From Advenella incenata (GTDB taxonomy: Bacteria > Pseudomonadota > Gammaproteobacteria > Burkholderiales > Burkholderiaceae_B): DNA of 64,000 nucleotides. Positions 35,079-43,777 of the stretch are shown here, in pieces. The position numbers and the translations under genes were made by a program. Position 1 is the stretch's first letter. Each line of letters starts with the position of its first letter. The notes beneath the pieces are model-generated. The model saw only the letters and a program-made list of their open reading frames with translations, was not told where the DNA came from and did not search any database. The DNA is taken from the NCBI RefSeq assembly GCF_004217095.1, contig NZ_SHKO01000005.1, forward strand, positions 1 to 64,000, in the 5' to 3' direction.

Positions 35079-35657
35079 TCAGAGCGTAACGGTCGCGCCC
35101 AACGCCTTGATGAACTGAGCCATCCACGCCGGATGCGCAGGCCATGCGGGCGCAGTAACCAAATGGCCGTCGGTCACGGCACTGTCCACCGCGATATCCT
35201 GATAGTGCCCGCCGGCCAGTGTCACTTCGGCGGCACATGCCGGATACGCAGAACACTTTTTACCTCTGATCACATCGGCCGCAGCCAGGATCTGAGCCCC
35301 GTGACAAACGGCTGCTATCGGTTTTTTCGCAGCATCGAACTCGCGTACGATTTCCAGCACGCGCGGCGTATTACGCAAGTATTCCGGAGCCCGGCCGCCA
35401 GGGATCACTAACCCGACGTAATCGCCGGTATCCACCTGGGCAAAGTCATGGTTGATGGCAAAATTATGGCCACGCTTTTCCGAGTATGTCTGGTCGCCTT
35501 CGAAATCGTGGATGGCCGTTGCGATTTTGTCGCCAGCCTTTTTATCGGGGCAGACAGCATGCACTTCGTAACCGACACCCAGTAGAAACTGGAAAGGCAC
35601 CATGGTTTCGTAGTCTTCGGCATAATCACCCACTAGCATCAGAATCTTCCTGGACAT
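35079..35657 (-). CDS. DJ-1/PfpI family protein
   Basis: A 192-residue class I glutamine amidotransferase-like protein. The nucleophile cysteine sits in [16 protein letters not shown] (Cys about 109), with the upstream acidic residue in [13 protein letters not shown] and [13 protein letters not shown]. Members are proteases, chaperones or glyoxalases; the exact activity cannot be chosen. The start at 35657 (MSRKILML) has AGGAGT seven bases upstream. Confidence 0.88.
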   Translation of the reverse strand: MSRKILMLVGDYAEDYETMVPFQFLLGVGYEVHAVCPDKKAGDKIATAIHDFEGDQTYSEKRGHNFAINHDFAQVDTGDYVGLVIPGGRAPEYLRNTPRVLEIVREFDAAKKPIAAVCHGAQILAAADVIRGKKCSAYPACAAEVTLAGGHYQDIAVDSAVTDGHLVTAPAWPAHPAWMAQFIKALGATVTL

Positions 35658-35830
35658 TGCAGTACTCCTGGTTGTGTGAACGAGCATTCATCATAGCGTG
35701 TTCGATGTAAAAAATTATGATATTTTCGTGAACAAACGGTATAAATACCTATTCCATATTACTATTAGCTGACTCTTTTCAACGGCTTGTCTGCACTGCG
35801 CGGCGGCCTCATTTGCTTAGCACATTATTT

Positions 35831-36481
35831 ATGAATTTTTCCTCGCTGTTTGGCTGGCTTCACGATAATCAGGCCCTCATGGCCATGTTGCACGATCACT
35901 GGAGCTGGGGCATCTGTCTGGTTGCCCTCATTCTGTTCCTGGAAACCGGCCTGGTCGTTATGCCGTTTTTGCCCGGCGATTCCCTGCTCTTTGCGGTCGG
36001 CGCCTTCATGGGCATCAGCGGCATCCCTCCATTCTGGTATATGGTCATGCTGTTTGCCGCCGCCGTACTCGGTGACTATGTCAACTACACCATCGGTAGG
36101 TCACCCTTGGGACAGACATTGATCCGCAAGGGCTGGGTCAAGCAGAGTCATATTGATAAAACTCATGCCTATTTTGAAAAATATGGCGGCTCAACCATTA
36201 CTCTGGCGCGCTTTATCCCTATCGTGCGCACCATCGCCCCCTTCCTGGCCGGGCTCTCGGGCATGGATCGGCGCCATTTCGCGTTCTATAACGTATTAGG
36301 CGGGTTCCTGTGGATATTCCTGCTGGTGCTGGCAGGTTATTTCCTGGGCCGCATTACCTGGGTGCAACAGAACCTGTCGCTGTTTACCCTTGGCATCGTG
36401 ATTATTTCCGTATTGCCCATGGCGTGGCACATTTACAAGCTGTGGAAAGAAAGCCGTCAGGAAAAACAGGCCGGCAAATAA
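35831..36481 (+). CDS. DedA-family membrane protein
   Basis: A 216-residue inner-membrane protein of the DedA/SNARE-associated family, now known as polyprenyl-phosphate or phospholipid flippases. Family landmarks are ETGLVVMPFLPGDSLLFAVGA (about 38-58), GDYVNYTIGR and the arginine motif ARFIPIVRTIAPFLAGLSGMDRRHF. Four or five transmembrane segments are present. ATG at 35831 is chosen; an upstream TTG at 35813 is in frame, and neither has a strong ribosome site. Confidence 0.9.
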   Translation: MNFSSLFGWLHDNQALMAMLHDHWSWGICLVALILFLETGLVVMPFLPGDSLLFAVGAFMGISGIPPFWYMVMLFAAAVLGDYVNYTIGRSPLGQTLIRKGWVKQSHIDKTHAYFEKYGGSTITLARFIPIVRTIAPFLAGLSGMDRRHFAFYNVLGGFLWIFLLVLAGYFLGRITWVQQNLSLFTLGIVIISVLPMAWHIYKLWKESRQEKQAGK

Positions 36482-36574
36482 TCTTTGTGCGCCGATGCGG
36501 AAAGTGTCGTGGCGTGACGGCAGGCATCGTACTGCAACCTGGATAATCACGGGTTAAGGGCGGTGCCTTTTCTT

Positions 36575-36593
36575 TTATTACATTCCGTAATAA
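36575..36593 (+). promoter_or_regulatory. 7-bp inverted repeat, candidate operator
   Basis: TTATTAC and GTAATAA are perfect inverted repeats around ATTCC, 85 bases upstream of the amino-acid receptor start. Sixteen bases (36575-36590) match the tolB-leader motif at 28697-28712 with one difference. Confidence 0.55.
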
Positions 36594-36677
36594 GATTCAA
36601 AGAAATGGTTGGTTTCCGATGCATGAAAACCGGTCTATCTTCTTGCTTTGTGCTGTAACCCTAAACTGGAGTCTGCT

Positions 36678-37700
36678 ATGTCTGCCCTATTGAAAGCCTC
36701 ACTTGCTACGCTCGCGCTCGCAGCAACCGTCCCTGGCCTGACCCATGCGGCAACGCTGGATAACGTCAAACAACGCGGTGCCGTGGTGTGTGGCGCCACC
36801 ACCGGCTTCGCCGGTTTTTCTGCGCCTGATGCCAAAGGCCAGTGGCAGGGCCTGGACGTTGATCTGTGCAAAAGTATTGCCGCCGCCGTTTTTGGCGATG
36901 CCAGCAAATTCAAAATCGTACCGCTGAACTCCCAGCAGCGCTTTACCGCCCTGCAATCGGGCGAAGTGGACGTCCTTACCCGCAACACCACCGTCACGCA
37001 ACAGCGTGATACCGCACTGGGCCTGATTGCTGCCGGAGTCAATTTTTATGACGGACAGGGCTTTCTGGTGTCCAAGAAACTGGGTGTAAAAAGCGCCAAG
37101 GATCTCAATGGCGCAACCATTTGCCTGCAAACCGGCACATCAAATGAGAATACGCTGGCAGACTGGGCCCGCGCCAACAAAGTAGAATACAAACCGGTCG
37201 TGTTCGATCAGTTCAACGAGGTGGTCAATGCCTTTGCAACCAACCGTTGCGACGTCTTCTCTACCGATGCCTCGGGTCTGGCGTCCATCCGCATTTCCAA
37301 ACTGTCCTCCCCCGACGATTACGAAGTGCTGCCGGAAATCATTTCCAAGGAACCGCTGGGACCCTTTGTGCGCCAGGGCGACGATGCCTGGCTCAATATC
37401 GTCAAATGGGTCTTTCAGGCTACCGTCAATGCCGAGGAACTGGGTGTGACCACGGCCAATGTCGACGAACAGCTCAAAAGCACCAACCCCAATATCCAGC
37501 GCCTGCTGGGCGCCACGCCGGGCGCGGGCAAAAACCTGGGGCTGGACGAGAAATGGGCCTACAACATCATTAAACAGGTGGGCAACTACGGCGAGAGCTT
37601 TGAACGCAATGTCGGCCAGGGCAGCCCGCTGAAGATCAAGCGAGGCTTGAACGCCTTATGGACCGAAGGCGGCCTGCAGTACGGGTTGCCTATTCGCTGA
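36678..37700 (+). CDS. Amino-acid ABC transporter substrate-binding protein
   Basis: A 340-residue periplasmic receptor resembling AapJ/BztA, the general L-amino-acid-binding proteins. The signal peptide ends THAATLD. Typical stretches are LDNVKQRGAVVCGATTGFAGFSAPDAKGQWQGLDVDLCKSIAAAVFGD, TRNTTVTQQRDT and a long C-terminal part. CTGGAG precedes the ATG at 36678. No permease or ATPase genes follow, so this receptor is an orphan here and must use a transporter encoded elsewhere. Confidence 0.93.
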   Translation: MSALLKASLATLALAATVPGLTHAATLDNVKQRGAVVCGATTGFAGFSAPDAKGQWQGLDVDLCKSIAAAVFGDASKFKIVPLNSQQRFTALQSGEVDVLTRNTTVTQQRDTALGLIAAGVNFYDGQGFLVSKKLGVKSAKDLNGATICLQTGTSNENTLADWARANKVEYKPVVFDQFNEVVNAFATNRCDVFSTDASGLASIRISKLSSPDDYEVLPEIISKEPLGPFVRQGDDAWLNIVKWVFQATVNAEELGVTTANVDEQLKSTNPNIQRLLGATPGAGKNLGLDEKWAYNIIKQVGNYGESFERNVGQGSPLKIKRGLNALWTEGGLQYGLPIR

Positions 37701-37734
37701 TTGCGCTTTTTCCATTCGCCGATTTATCCAAAAG

Positions 37735-37755
37735 GGCCCGCCATAGACGCGGGCC
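37735..37755 (+). terminator. Probable terminator after the amino-acid receptor
   Basis: GGCCCGC (37735-37741) pairs with GCGGGCC (37749-37755) around a seven-base loop. The following tract is only TTGTC, so this is a weak or Rho-aided terminator. Confidence 0.45.
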
Positions 37756-37883
37756 TTGTCACAACCTGGGCCTGCGCGCAACGCACGGCACCCGCAGCAG
37801 GCCGGCAACACCTGGTGCAAACAGGACGACAGCACCAACCACCCCAGGATAATAACGCCACATCTCAGAAAAACACCCGATTA

Positions 37884-37902
37884 GATATTGAGAATCATTT
37901 AC
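37884..37902 (+). promoter_or_regulatory. Fur box upstream of fhuC
   Basis: GATATTGAGAATCATTTAC matches the 19-bp Fur consensus at about 15 of 19 positions, 35 bases before fhuC. Iron-loaded Fur would repress fhuCDB. Confidence 0.8.
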
Positions 37903-37937
37903 AATCACAGCTCTGATCTACTCTTGCCGGATACGCG

Positions 37938-38705
37938 ATGATCCAGATTGAAAACGCTGGTTTTCAAACCTCTTCCAAAACCCTGCTGCATCCGCTCACG
38001 ACCCAATTCGAACGGGGCAAATTCTACGGACTGATCGGCCACAATGGCTCGGGCAAGTCTACCCTGCTCAAGCTGCTGGCGCGCGAATACACACCGTCCC
38101 AAGGCGCTATCCTGCTGGACGATGCCCGTGTAGATACCCTGTCCAATCGCCAGTACGCGCGCAAACTGGCCTATTTGCCGCAATATACCCCGGTCATCCC
38201 CGATATGAGCGCCCGCGAGCTGGTCGAACTGGGACGCTATTCATGGAACAGTATCTGGCGCAACAGCAACCCCGAAAACGAATCGGCCGTCGCACGGGCC
38301 ATCGAACTGACCGATACCGAGGCCTTCATGCCGGCGTTGCTCGATTCCCTTTCGGGCGGCGAGCGCCAACGCGTATGGATTGCCATGCTGCTTGCCCAGA
38401 ACACGCCGTATATCCTGCTGGACGAACCACTGGCGGCACTGGACCTTAAGCATCAGCTTGAAGTGATGCAATTGCTGCAACGGCTGGCGAATCAGGAAAA
38501 CCAGTGCGTGATCGCGGTTATCCACGATATCAACCTGGCCACCCGTTACTGCGATCGACTGCTGGCTCTGCGTGCAGGCAAGCTTATCTACGCCGAGCCG
38601 GCCGCTGCCCTGCTCGATCAACAAAAGCTGCGGCATATCTACGATGTCGAGCTGCAACTGATTGGTCATCCCGTGCATCCCGGTGTGCAACTAGCCTTCA
38701 ACTGA
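37938..38705 (+). CDS. fhuC: Ferric hydroxamate ABC transporter ATPase
   Basis: A 255-residue ATPase of the iron-siderophore ABC family. Walker A GHNGSGKST (about 34-42), the signature SGGERQRVWIAM (about 138-149), Walker B YILLDEPLAALD (about 156-167) and the switch His in AVIHDINLATRY are present. It powers uptake of ferric hydroxamates through FhuB. It is the first gene of fhuC-fhuD-fhuB and sits behind a Fur box. Confidence 0.94.
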   Translation: MIQIENAGFQTSSKTLLHPLTTQFERGKFYGLIGHNGSGKSTLLKLLAREYTPSQGAILLDDARVDTLSNRQYARKLAYLPQYTPVIPDMSARELVELGRYSWNSIWRNSNPENESAVARAIELTDTEAFMPALLDSLSGGERQRVWIAMLLAQNTPYILLDEPLAALDLKHQLEVMQLLQRLANQENQCVIAVIHDINLATRYCDRLLALRAGKLIYAEPAAALLDQQKLRHIYDVELQLIGHPVHPGVQLAFN

Positions 38706-38719
38706 GCCGGAGCATGATC

Positions 38720-39709
38720 ATGCCCATTATGTTTCACCGTTGCATGCTCATCTGCGCCTGCCTGCTGGCAAATGCCGCGGCGGCGGCCCCGGCAGCAGGC
38801 CAGACTAACCCACCCAAGGAGGCAACGCAGCTTGAGTCTGCGCAGCCCAAAAGCCCAAAGGAGGCGCCGCAACGCGTTGCCGTGCTGGACTGGACCATTG
38901 CAGAAACAATGGCCGCCATGGGAATTTTTCCCGCGGCAATCGCGGAAAAAAGCAGCTATGAGGTCTGGAGTCATTCGCCGTCCATGCCGGCAAGCACACT
39001 GGATCTTGGCATGCGGGCGCAGCCCAATCCCGACAGAATGATTCGGCTGGCGCCCGAGCTGATTCTGGCCTCGCAAGACTATGCCTTTGTCAAAGGGCTG
39101 CTCGAGAGAATCGGTCCCACGACGCTGCTGGACGTCTACACACCGGGCCAGGATATCTATCAAAACCTGAGCGAGTTGGCAACCCGGATCGGCCAGATCA
39201 CCGGCCAGCCTGACAAGGCTGCCCGCTATATTGCGCAGGTAGATGGCCAACTTGATGCGATCGGCCACCAGCTTGTGCAACACCGTGGCCAGCCGGTGGC
39301 GATCATCCAGTTTATCGACGCACGCAATGTCCGGGTGTATGGCAAACCCAGCCTTTTTTCCACCGCGCTGGAAAAAATCGGCATCAGCAATGCCTGGACA
39401 GCGGCAGTGAACCAGTGGGGTTTTCAGAGTGCAGACCTGACCCACCTTGCCGCTTTGCCCGAGAACACCACGATCTTCGTCATCAAGCCCTATCCGGCTG
39501 ACCTGCCCGGGAAGCTGCAGGAAAATGTAATCTGGCAGGCATTGCCGGCAGTACGCAAAAACCGCGTCATTCTTGCCGAGCCCATCTGGACGCTGGGCGG
39601 TTTAAGTACCGTGCTGCGCTTTGCGCAGACAGTCCGGGACGGTCTGCTGGCACAGGACGCCAATGCCGGCTCGAACGCGGCTTTCCGTTTCCCCGGGTAT
39701 AACAAATGA
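38720..39709 (+). CDS. fhuD: Ferric hydroxamate-binding protein
   Basis: A 329-residue periplasmic receptor resembling E. coli FhuD: RVAVLDWTIAETMAAMGIFPAAIAE, a WSHSPSMPASTLDLGMR stretch matching FhuD's PDSVIDVGLRTEPN region, and FSTALEKIGISNAWTAAVNQWG. The signal peptide ends ANAAAAAP. The ATG at 38720 has GGAG eight bases upstream; ATG at 38714 is an alternative. The stop overlaps fhuB by four bases (ATGA). Confidence 0.9.
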   Translation: MPIMFHRCMLICACLLANAAAAAPAAGQTNPPKEATQLESAQPKSPKEAPQRVAVLDWTIAETMAAMGIFPAAIAEKSSYEVWSHSPSMPASTLDLGMRAQPNPDRMIRLAPELILASQDYAFVKGLLERIGPTTLLDVYTPGQDIYQNLSELATRIGQITGQPDKAARYIAQVDGQLDAIGHQLVQHRGQPVAIIQFIDARNVRVYGKPSLFSTALEKIGISNAWTAAVNQWGFQSADLTHLAALPENTTIFVIKPYPADLPGKLQENVIWQALPAVRKNRVILAEPIWTLGGLSTVLRFAQTVRDGLLAQDANAGSNAAFRFPGYNK

Positions 39710-41679
39710 GATATACACTTTCAGCAAGAACACTTGCACTTGTCAGTTGCGCAATCGCCATTGCCCTGATGGCTGCGGTCATCATGCTCAGTGCACCGGG
39801 TAGCGACGCATCGTCAGAGGCGCCAATGCAACAACTGGTGTTCTGGCATGGCATCCTGCCCAGAATGACCATGGCGCTGCTTTGCGGCATCTGCCTGGGT
39901 CTGGGAGGCTTTATTCTGCAGCAAGTCACGCAGAACACCCTGGCCGCCCCCGATACACTGGCCATCAGCAGCGGTGCGCAGTTCGCGCTGTTACTGGGCA
40001 TGATGTACTTTCCGCAGGCGCAATTATTCGACTCCACACTGCTGGCCATGGCCGGCAGCATGGTCAGCAGTCTGATCGTCCTGCTCTTTATCCGGCGCGC
40101 CGGCAGCGCAGGCAATACCCTGATTCTGATCGGGTTAATGCTCACGCTGCTGCTGACCACGCTAAGCAATATGTACCTGATCCTTAACCCGGACAGGCTC
40201 TATGGGCTCATCATCTGGGGCGCCGGCTCCCTCAGCCAGGACTCCTGGCGGCCGACGCTGCGCACCGGCTGGCAAACCCTGTTGTGCCTGCCACTGTCCT
40301 GGTTTCTACTGCCATCGCTGCGCGCCTTTTCCCTGCAGGGTACGCTCGCCAAAAGCGTTGGCGTCAATGTCCGTCTGGTGCGCGTCACCGGCTTTGTGCT
40401 CGTCTCGTTTCTGATTGCAATCGTGGTAAGCAGTGTCGGCGTCATTGCATTCGTTGGCCTGGCCGCGCCGGTAATCGCCCGGTCTCTGGGCGTGACCGAT
40501 ATACGCAAGCAATGGGGATATGCAATGCTGTTTGGCGCCTTGCTGCTGTCCATTACCGATTCGGCCCTGCAACTGGCAACCTATCGCTGGCCCAACAGCG
40601 TCATGACGGGGACAGTAACGGCACTGCTGGGCGTACCAGTGCTGCTGTTTCTGCTCATGAAACAGCGCAGCCATACGCGCCAGGAAGTGGCTCCGCTACA
40701 TGCGGGCGTGCGCCATCCTGCTGCGCTGCTGCGCAAGCGCATGCTCCTGTTGATTGCACTTGCCATTGGATGTTTTGTGTTCCTGCCACATATCACACAC
40801 GATGTCGCTGGCAACTGGACGCTGGTCACGCAAATTGATCCGACCATTGCACTGTTCACCGAAAGCCGCACGCAAACTGCGATCTTGTTTGGCATTGCGA
40901 TCGCCTGCGCCGGTACACTGATCCAGAACATGACCAACAACAGCATGGCCTCGCCCGAATTTCTGGGCGTCACCTCAGGAACCGGACTGGGACTGATCGG
41001 GCTGATGATGCTGGTGCCCGCCCCCTCGCCGGTTCTGTATCTGGTCTGCGGCATTGGCGGCGCTTTTGTCAGCCTGCTTTTTGTCATGCTGATCAATGCG
41101 CGCAACCAGTTTCAGCCAGACAAAATCCTGCTGACCGGCATGGCGCTCACGCAGCTATTCAGTTCACTGCTGACCCTGACCCTTGCCAGCGGCATGCAGC
41201 AAATTCAACAACTGTTGATATGGATATCGGGTGATACCTACATGAGCCTGCTGCAAGATGATCTGCCGATGCGCTTTGCCATTGTCGCATTGCTGGTCAT
41301 ATTGGCCTGCATGACACGACGCCCCTTGAGCCTGCTGCGCCTGGGCGACCCCATTGCCCGCGCCAGTGGCCAGCGCCCCATGCTCACCCGCACCCTGCTG
41401 TTTCTGCTGATCGCAGCGCTGACCACGCTGGCATCCATTACCATCGGCCCGACCAGCTTTGTGGGGCTGATTGCGCCGCATCTGGCCCGCGCCATGGGAT
41501 TTCACGGATTGCGCACGCAAATGCTGGCCTCCTCGACTATTGCCATCGTGATCATGCTGTGCGCCGACCTGCTCGGCAGACACATCATGTTCCCCTATGA
41601 AGTGCCCACCGGCTTGATCGCCACCTTCATCGGCGCCGTCTATTTTCTATGGCAATTTACCCGAAGACAGAAGGCGTAA
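39706..41679 (+). CDS. fhuB: Ferric hydroxamate permease, fused double unit
   Basis: A 657-residue permease made of two homologous FecCD-type halves (about 1-315 and 335-657), as in E. coli FhuB (660). Each half has its cytoplasmic coupling segment: GVIAFVGLAAPVIARSLGVTD in the first and GPTSFVGLIAPHLARAMGFHG in the second. About 18-20 membrane segments are expected. The start ATGA overlaps fhuD. No outer-membrane receptor gene (fhuA-like) is present, so the TonB-dependent receptor must be elsewhere. Confidence 0.94.
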   Translation: MRYTLSARTLALVSCAIAIALMAAVIMLSAPGSDASSEAPMQQLVFWHGILPRMTMALLCGICLGLGGFILQQVTQNTLAAPDTLAISSGAQFALLLGMMYFPQAQLFDSTLLAMAGSMVSSLIVLLFIRRAGSAGNTLILIGLMLTLLLTTLSNMYLILNPDRLYGLIIWGAGSLSQDSWRPTLRTGWQTLLCLPLSWFLLPSLRAFSLQGTLAKSVGVNVRLVRVTGFVLVSFLIAIVVSSVGVIAFVGLAAPVIARSLGVTDIRKQWGYAMLFGALLLSITDSALQLATYRWPNSVMTGTVTALLGVPVLLFLLMKQRSHTRQEVAPLHAGVRHPAALLRKRMLLLIALAIGCFVFLPHITHDVAGNWTLVTQIDPTIALFTESRTQTAILFGIAIACAGTLIQNMTNNSMASPEFLGVTSGTGLGLIGLMMLVPAPSPVLYLVCGIGGAFVSLLFVMLINARNQFQPDKILLTGMALTQLFSSLLTLTLASGMQQIQQLLIWISGDTYMSLLQDDLPMRFAIVALLVILACMTRRPLSLLRLGDPIARASGQRPMLTRTLLFLLIAALTTLASITIGPTSFVGLIAPHLARAMGFHGLRTQMLASSTIAIVIMLCADLLGRHIMFPYEVPTGLIATFIGAVYFLWQFTRRQKA

Positions 41680-41699
41680 TTCCGGTATCATTGCGTGCC

Positions 41700-43556
41700 A
41701 TGGACACATTGCCTCCTTTCGTTCTATTTGATGACGCCGTCACCCAGCAGGCCACGCTGCTGGAGACGTTTGTGCGCTCGGACACCATCGCTACCGCGCA
41801 ACTGGCAAACCTGGATGCCGTGCTGGCGCGCGGCTGGGCGCAGGCGCTGCATCCTGCACTCTTCATACCCTATGAGTTCGGCGTGGCCGGCGCTGGCAAG
41901 GCAGCGCAAGGCGCAGGCGCAGCCATGCACATCCACTGGTTTTCACAAGCCACAACGCTATCGGATGAGCAGATAGAGAACTGGCTGACCCGGCAGGCGC
42001 ACGCGCATGACCCCAGCCGGCAGCCTGCGGGGCTGTGCAATCTGCATTTGCAGCCGGCGTTTGACGGTTATCGGCAGCAGTTCGATCGGTTGCATCAGGC
42101 AATAGCGCGTGGCGATTTCTATCAAATCAATTACACGGCGCGACAATATTTCGAGACATATGGTTCGCCACTGGCGCTGTACCGCGCACTGCGTGCAAAG
42201 CAACCCGTGCCATACGGCGTGCTGGCCTGGCTGCCGCATCAGCGCATGGCCCCCTGGACAGTATGCCTGTCTCCGGAGCTGTTCATCCGCATTGATGACC
42301 ATGGCATGATCGGCGCCGAGCCCATGAAGGGAACCCTGGCCTGTCAGCCGGCAGATGACCCCGAGGCGTTGGCCAACCTGCTGCGCAATGACAGCAAGAA
42401 CCGGGCCGAGAACCTGATGATCGTAGACCTGTTGCGCAACGATTTATCTATTCTTGCGCAACCCAACGGCGTGCAGGTGCAGGAACTGTTCAAGGTGACA
42501 CGCTTTGGCCAGGTGCTGCAAATGACCACGCCTATTGAATGCCAGGTGCGGCCCGGCATCACCATGGCAGCGGTGATCGGCGCCTTGTTTCCCTGTGGTT
42601 CCATTACCGGCGCCCCGAAAAAAATGAGTATGCACTATATCGCAGACAGTGAAATTGCGCCGCGAGACCTGTACACCGGGAGCATCGGCTATCTGCAACC
42701 CTCAGGCAATACCATGGGCGCCAAAGGCTGTTTCAATGTTGCGATCCGCACCCTGACGCTGCAGCCGACGAGCGACCAGGCCATCGCCTGTACTGGAGTG
42801 ATGGGTGTCGGCGGCGGTATTGTCTACGACAGCACGGCACAATCGGAGTATGAGGAAATCCACTGGAAATCTCGTTTTCTGCATGCCCTCCCTGCCGAAT
42901 TCGCGCTATTTGAAACCATGCTGGTCGAGCAAGGCCATTGTGCATTGCTGGGCAGGCACATTGAGCGCCTGCTTGCCTCTGCCAAAAGCCTGGGCTTTGC
43001 CGCCGACCAGACTGCATTGACACGGCAGTTGCAGCAATTCATTGCCGCACAACCACCGCACGCCCGACTGCGCGTGCGCGCCGTACTGAACCAGGACGGC
43101 ACCTGCGAGATTGCTGCCTTCCCACTGGACACTCCTGTGCCCCTGGGCGAACCCAACCTGCCTTCGGTGAGCATCGCGCCACGCCCATTACCGCGATATG
43201 ACCCCTTGCGTCGCTTTAAAACCACATGGCGCCAACATTATGACGATGATTTGAAACAGGCAACGATTTCAGGCGATTTCGACGTTCTGTATTTCAATCC
43301 TGATGGCGATCTGCTCGAAGGCGCACGCACTTCGGTATTTATTCACTATCGTGGTGCATGGCTGACACCGGCCCTGACCCTGGATATTTTGCCCGGTGTC
43401 ATGCGCGCGCAGGTATTGGCCAGCCCTGCGCAGTATCTGCAAACCGAGCATATCACCGAGCAACGCATCAGCCTGGCCATGCTGCAAGCGGCCGATGCCA
43501 TCGTCCTGACCAATGCCCTGCGCGGGTGCATTCCGGTCCGTCTTAAAGCAGTCTGA
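41700..43556 (+). CDS. pabBC: PabB-PabC fusion for p-aminobenzoate synthesis
   Basis: A 618-residue fusion. Residues 1-385 form aminodeoxychorismate synthase component I: PMKGTLA (Lys210 at the site of PabB's PIKGT lysine), SKNRAENLMIVDLLRNDLS and PCGSITGAPKKMSMHYI. Residues about 400-618 form a PLP-dependent aminodeoxychorismate lyase (PabC, class IV aminotransferase fold) with Lys507 in RRFKTTWRQ and LLEGARTSVF. Together they turn chorismate into p-aminobenzoate for folate, given PabA glutaminase from elsewhere. The start at 41700 begins MDTLPPFVLFDDA, typical of PabB; longer frames overlap fhuB. No ribosome site is obvious. Confidence 0.9.
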   Translation: MDTLPPFVLFDDAVTQQATLLETFVRSDTIATAQLANLDAVLARGWAQALHPALFIPYEFGVAGAGKAAQGAGAAMHIHWFSQATTLSDEQIENWLTRQAHAHDPSRQPAGLCNLHLQPAFDGYRQQFDRLHQAIARGDFYQINYTARQYFETYGSPLALYRALRAKQPVPYGVLAWLPHQRMAPWTVCLSPELFIRIDDHGMIGAEPMKGTLACQPADDPEALANLLRNDSKNRAENLMIVDLLRNDLSILAQPNGVQVQELFKVTRFGQVLQMTTPIECQVRPGITMAAVIGALFPCGSITGAPKKMSMHYIADSEIAPRDLYTGSIGYLQPSGNTMGAKGCFNVAIRTLTLQPTSDQAIACTGVMGVGGGIVYDSTAQSEYEEIHWKSRFLHALPAEFALFETMLVEQGHCALLGRHIERLLASAKSLGFAADQTALTRQLQQFIAAQPPHARLRVRAVLNQDGTCEIAAFPLDTPVPLGEPNLPSVSIAPRPLPRYDPLRRFKTTWRQHYDDDLKQATISGDFDVLYFNPDGDLLEGARTSVFIHYRGAWLTPALTLDILPGVMRAQVLASPAQYLQTEHITEQRISLAMLQAADAIVLTNALRGCIPVRLKAV

Positions 43557-43777
43557 GATCGCTATAACAAGGCGCCTTCTGTGCTGCCTGCACGTGGCTG
43601 GCAACCCCGCTGCAGACATGTACTGCAATGGCTGGCGGGGCAGGAAAATACAACAATCGACAATTTACGTGATATCTTCATACAGACATTTTAGTATTTC
43701 ATGCAAGAACCGGCCCCTGTGCGACCCTCGCCAGGTGATTACCGGTAGATGCTACTTTACCGTGGGGATACCACATT

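Noticed and set aside
38504-38719. Longer start for fhuD inside fhuC
   Set aside because: It would place 72 residues ahead of an otherwise good signal peptide and overlap fhuC; GGAG supports the start at 38720.
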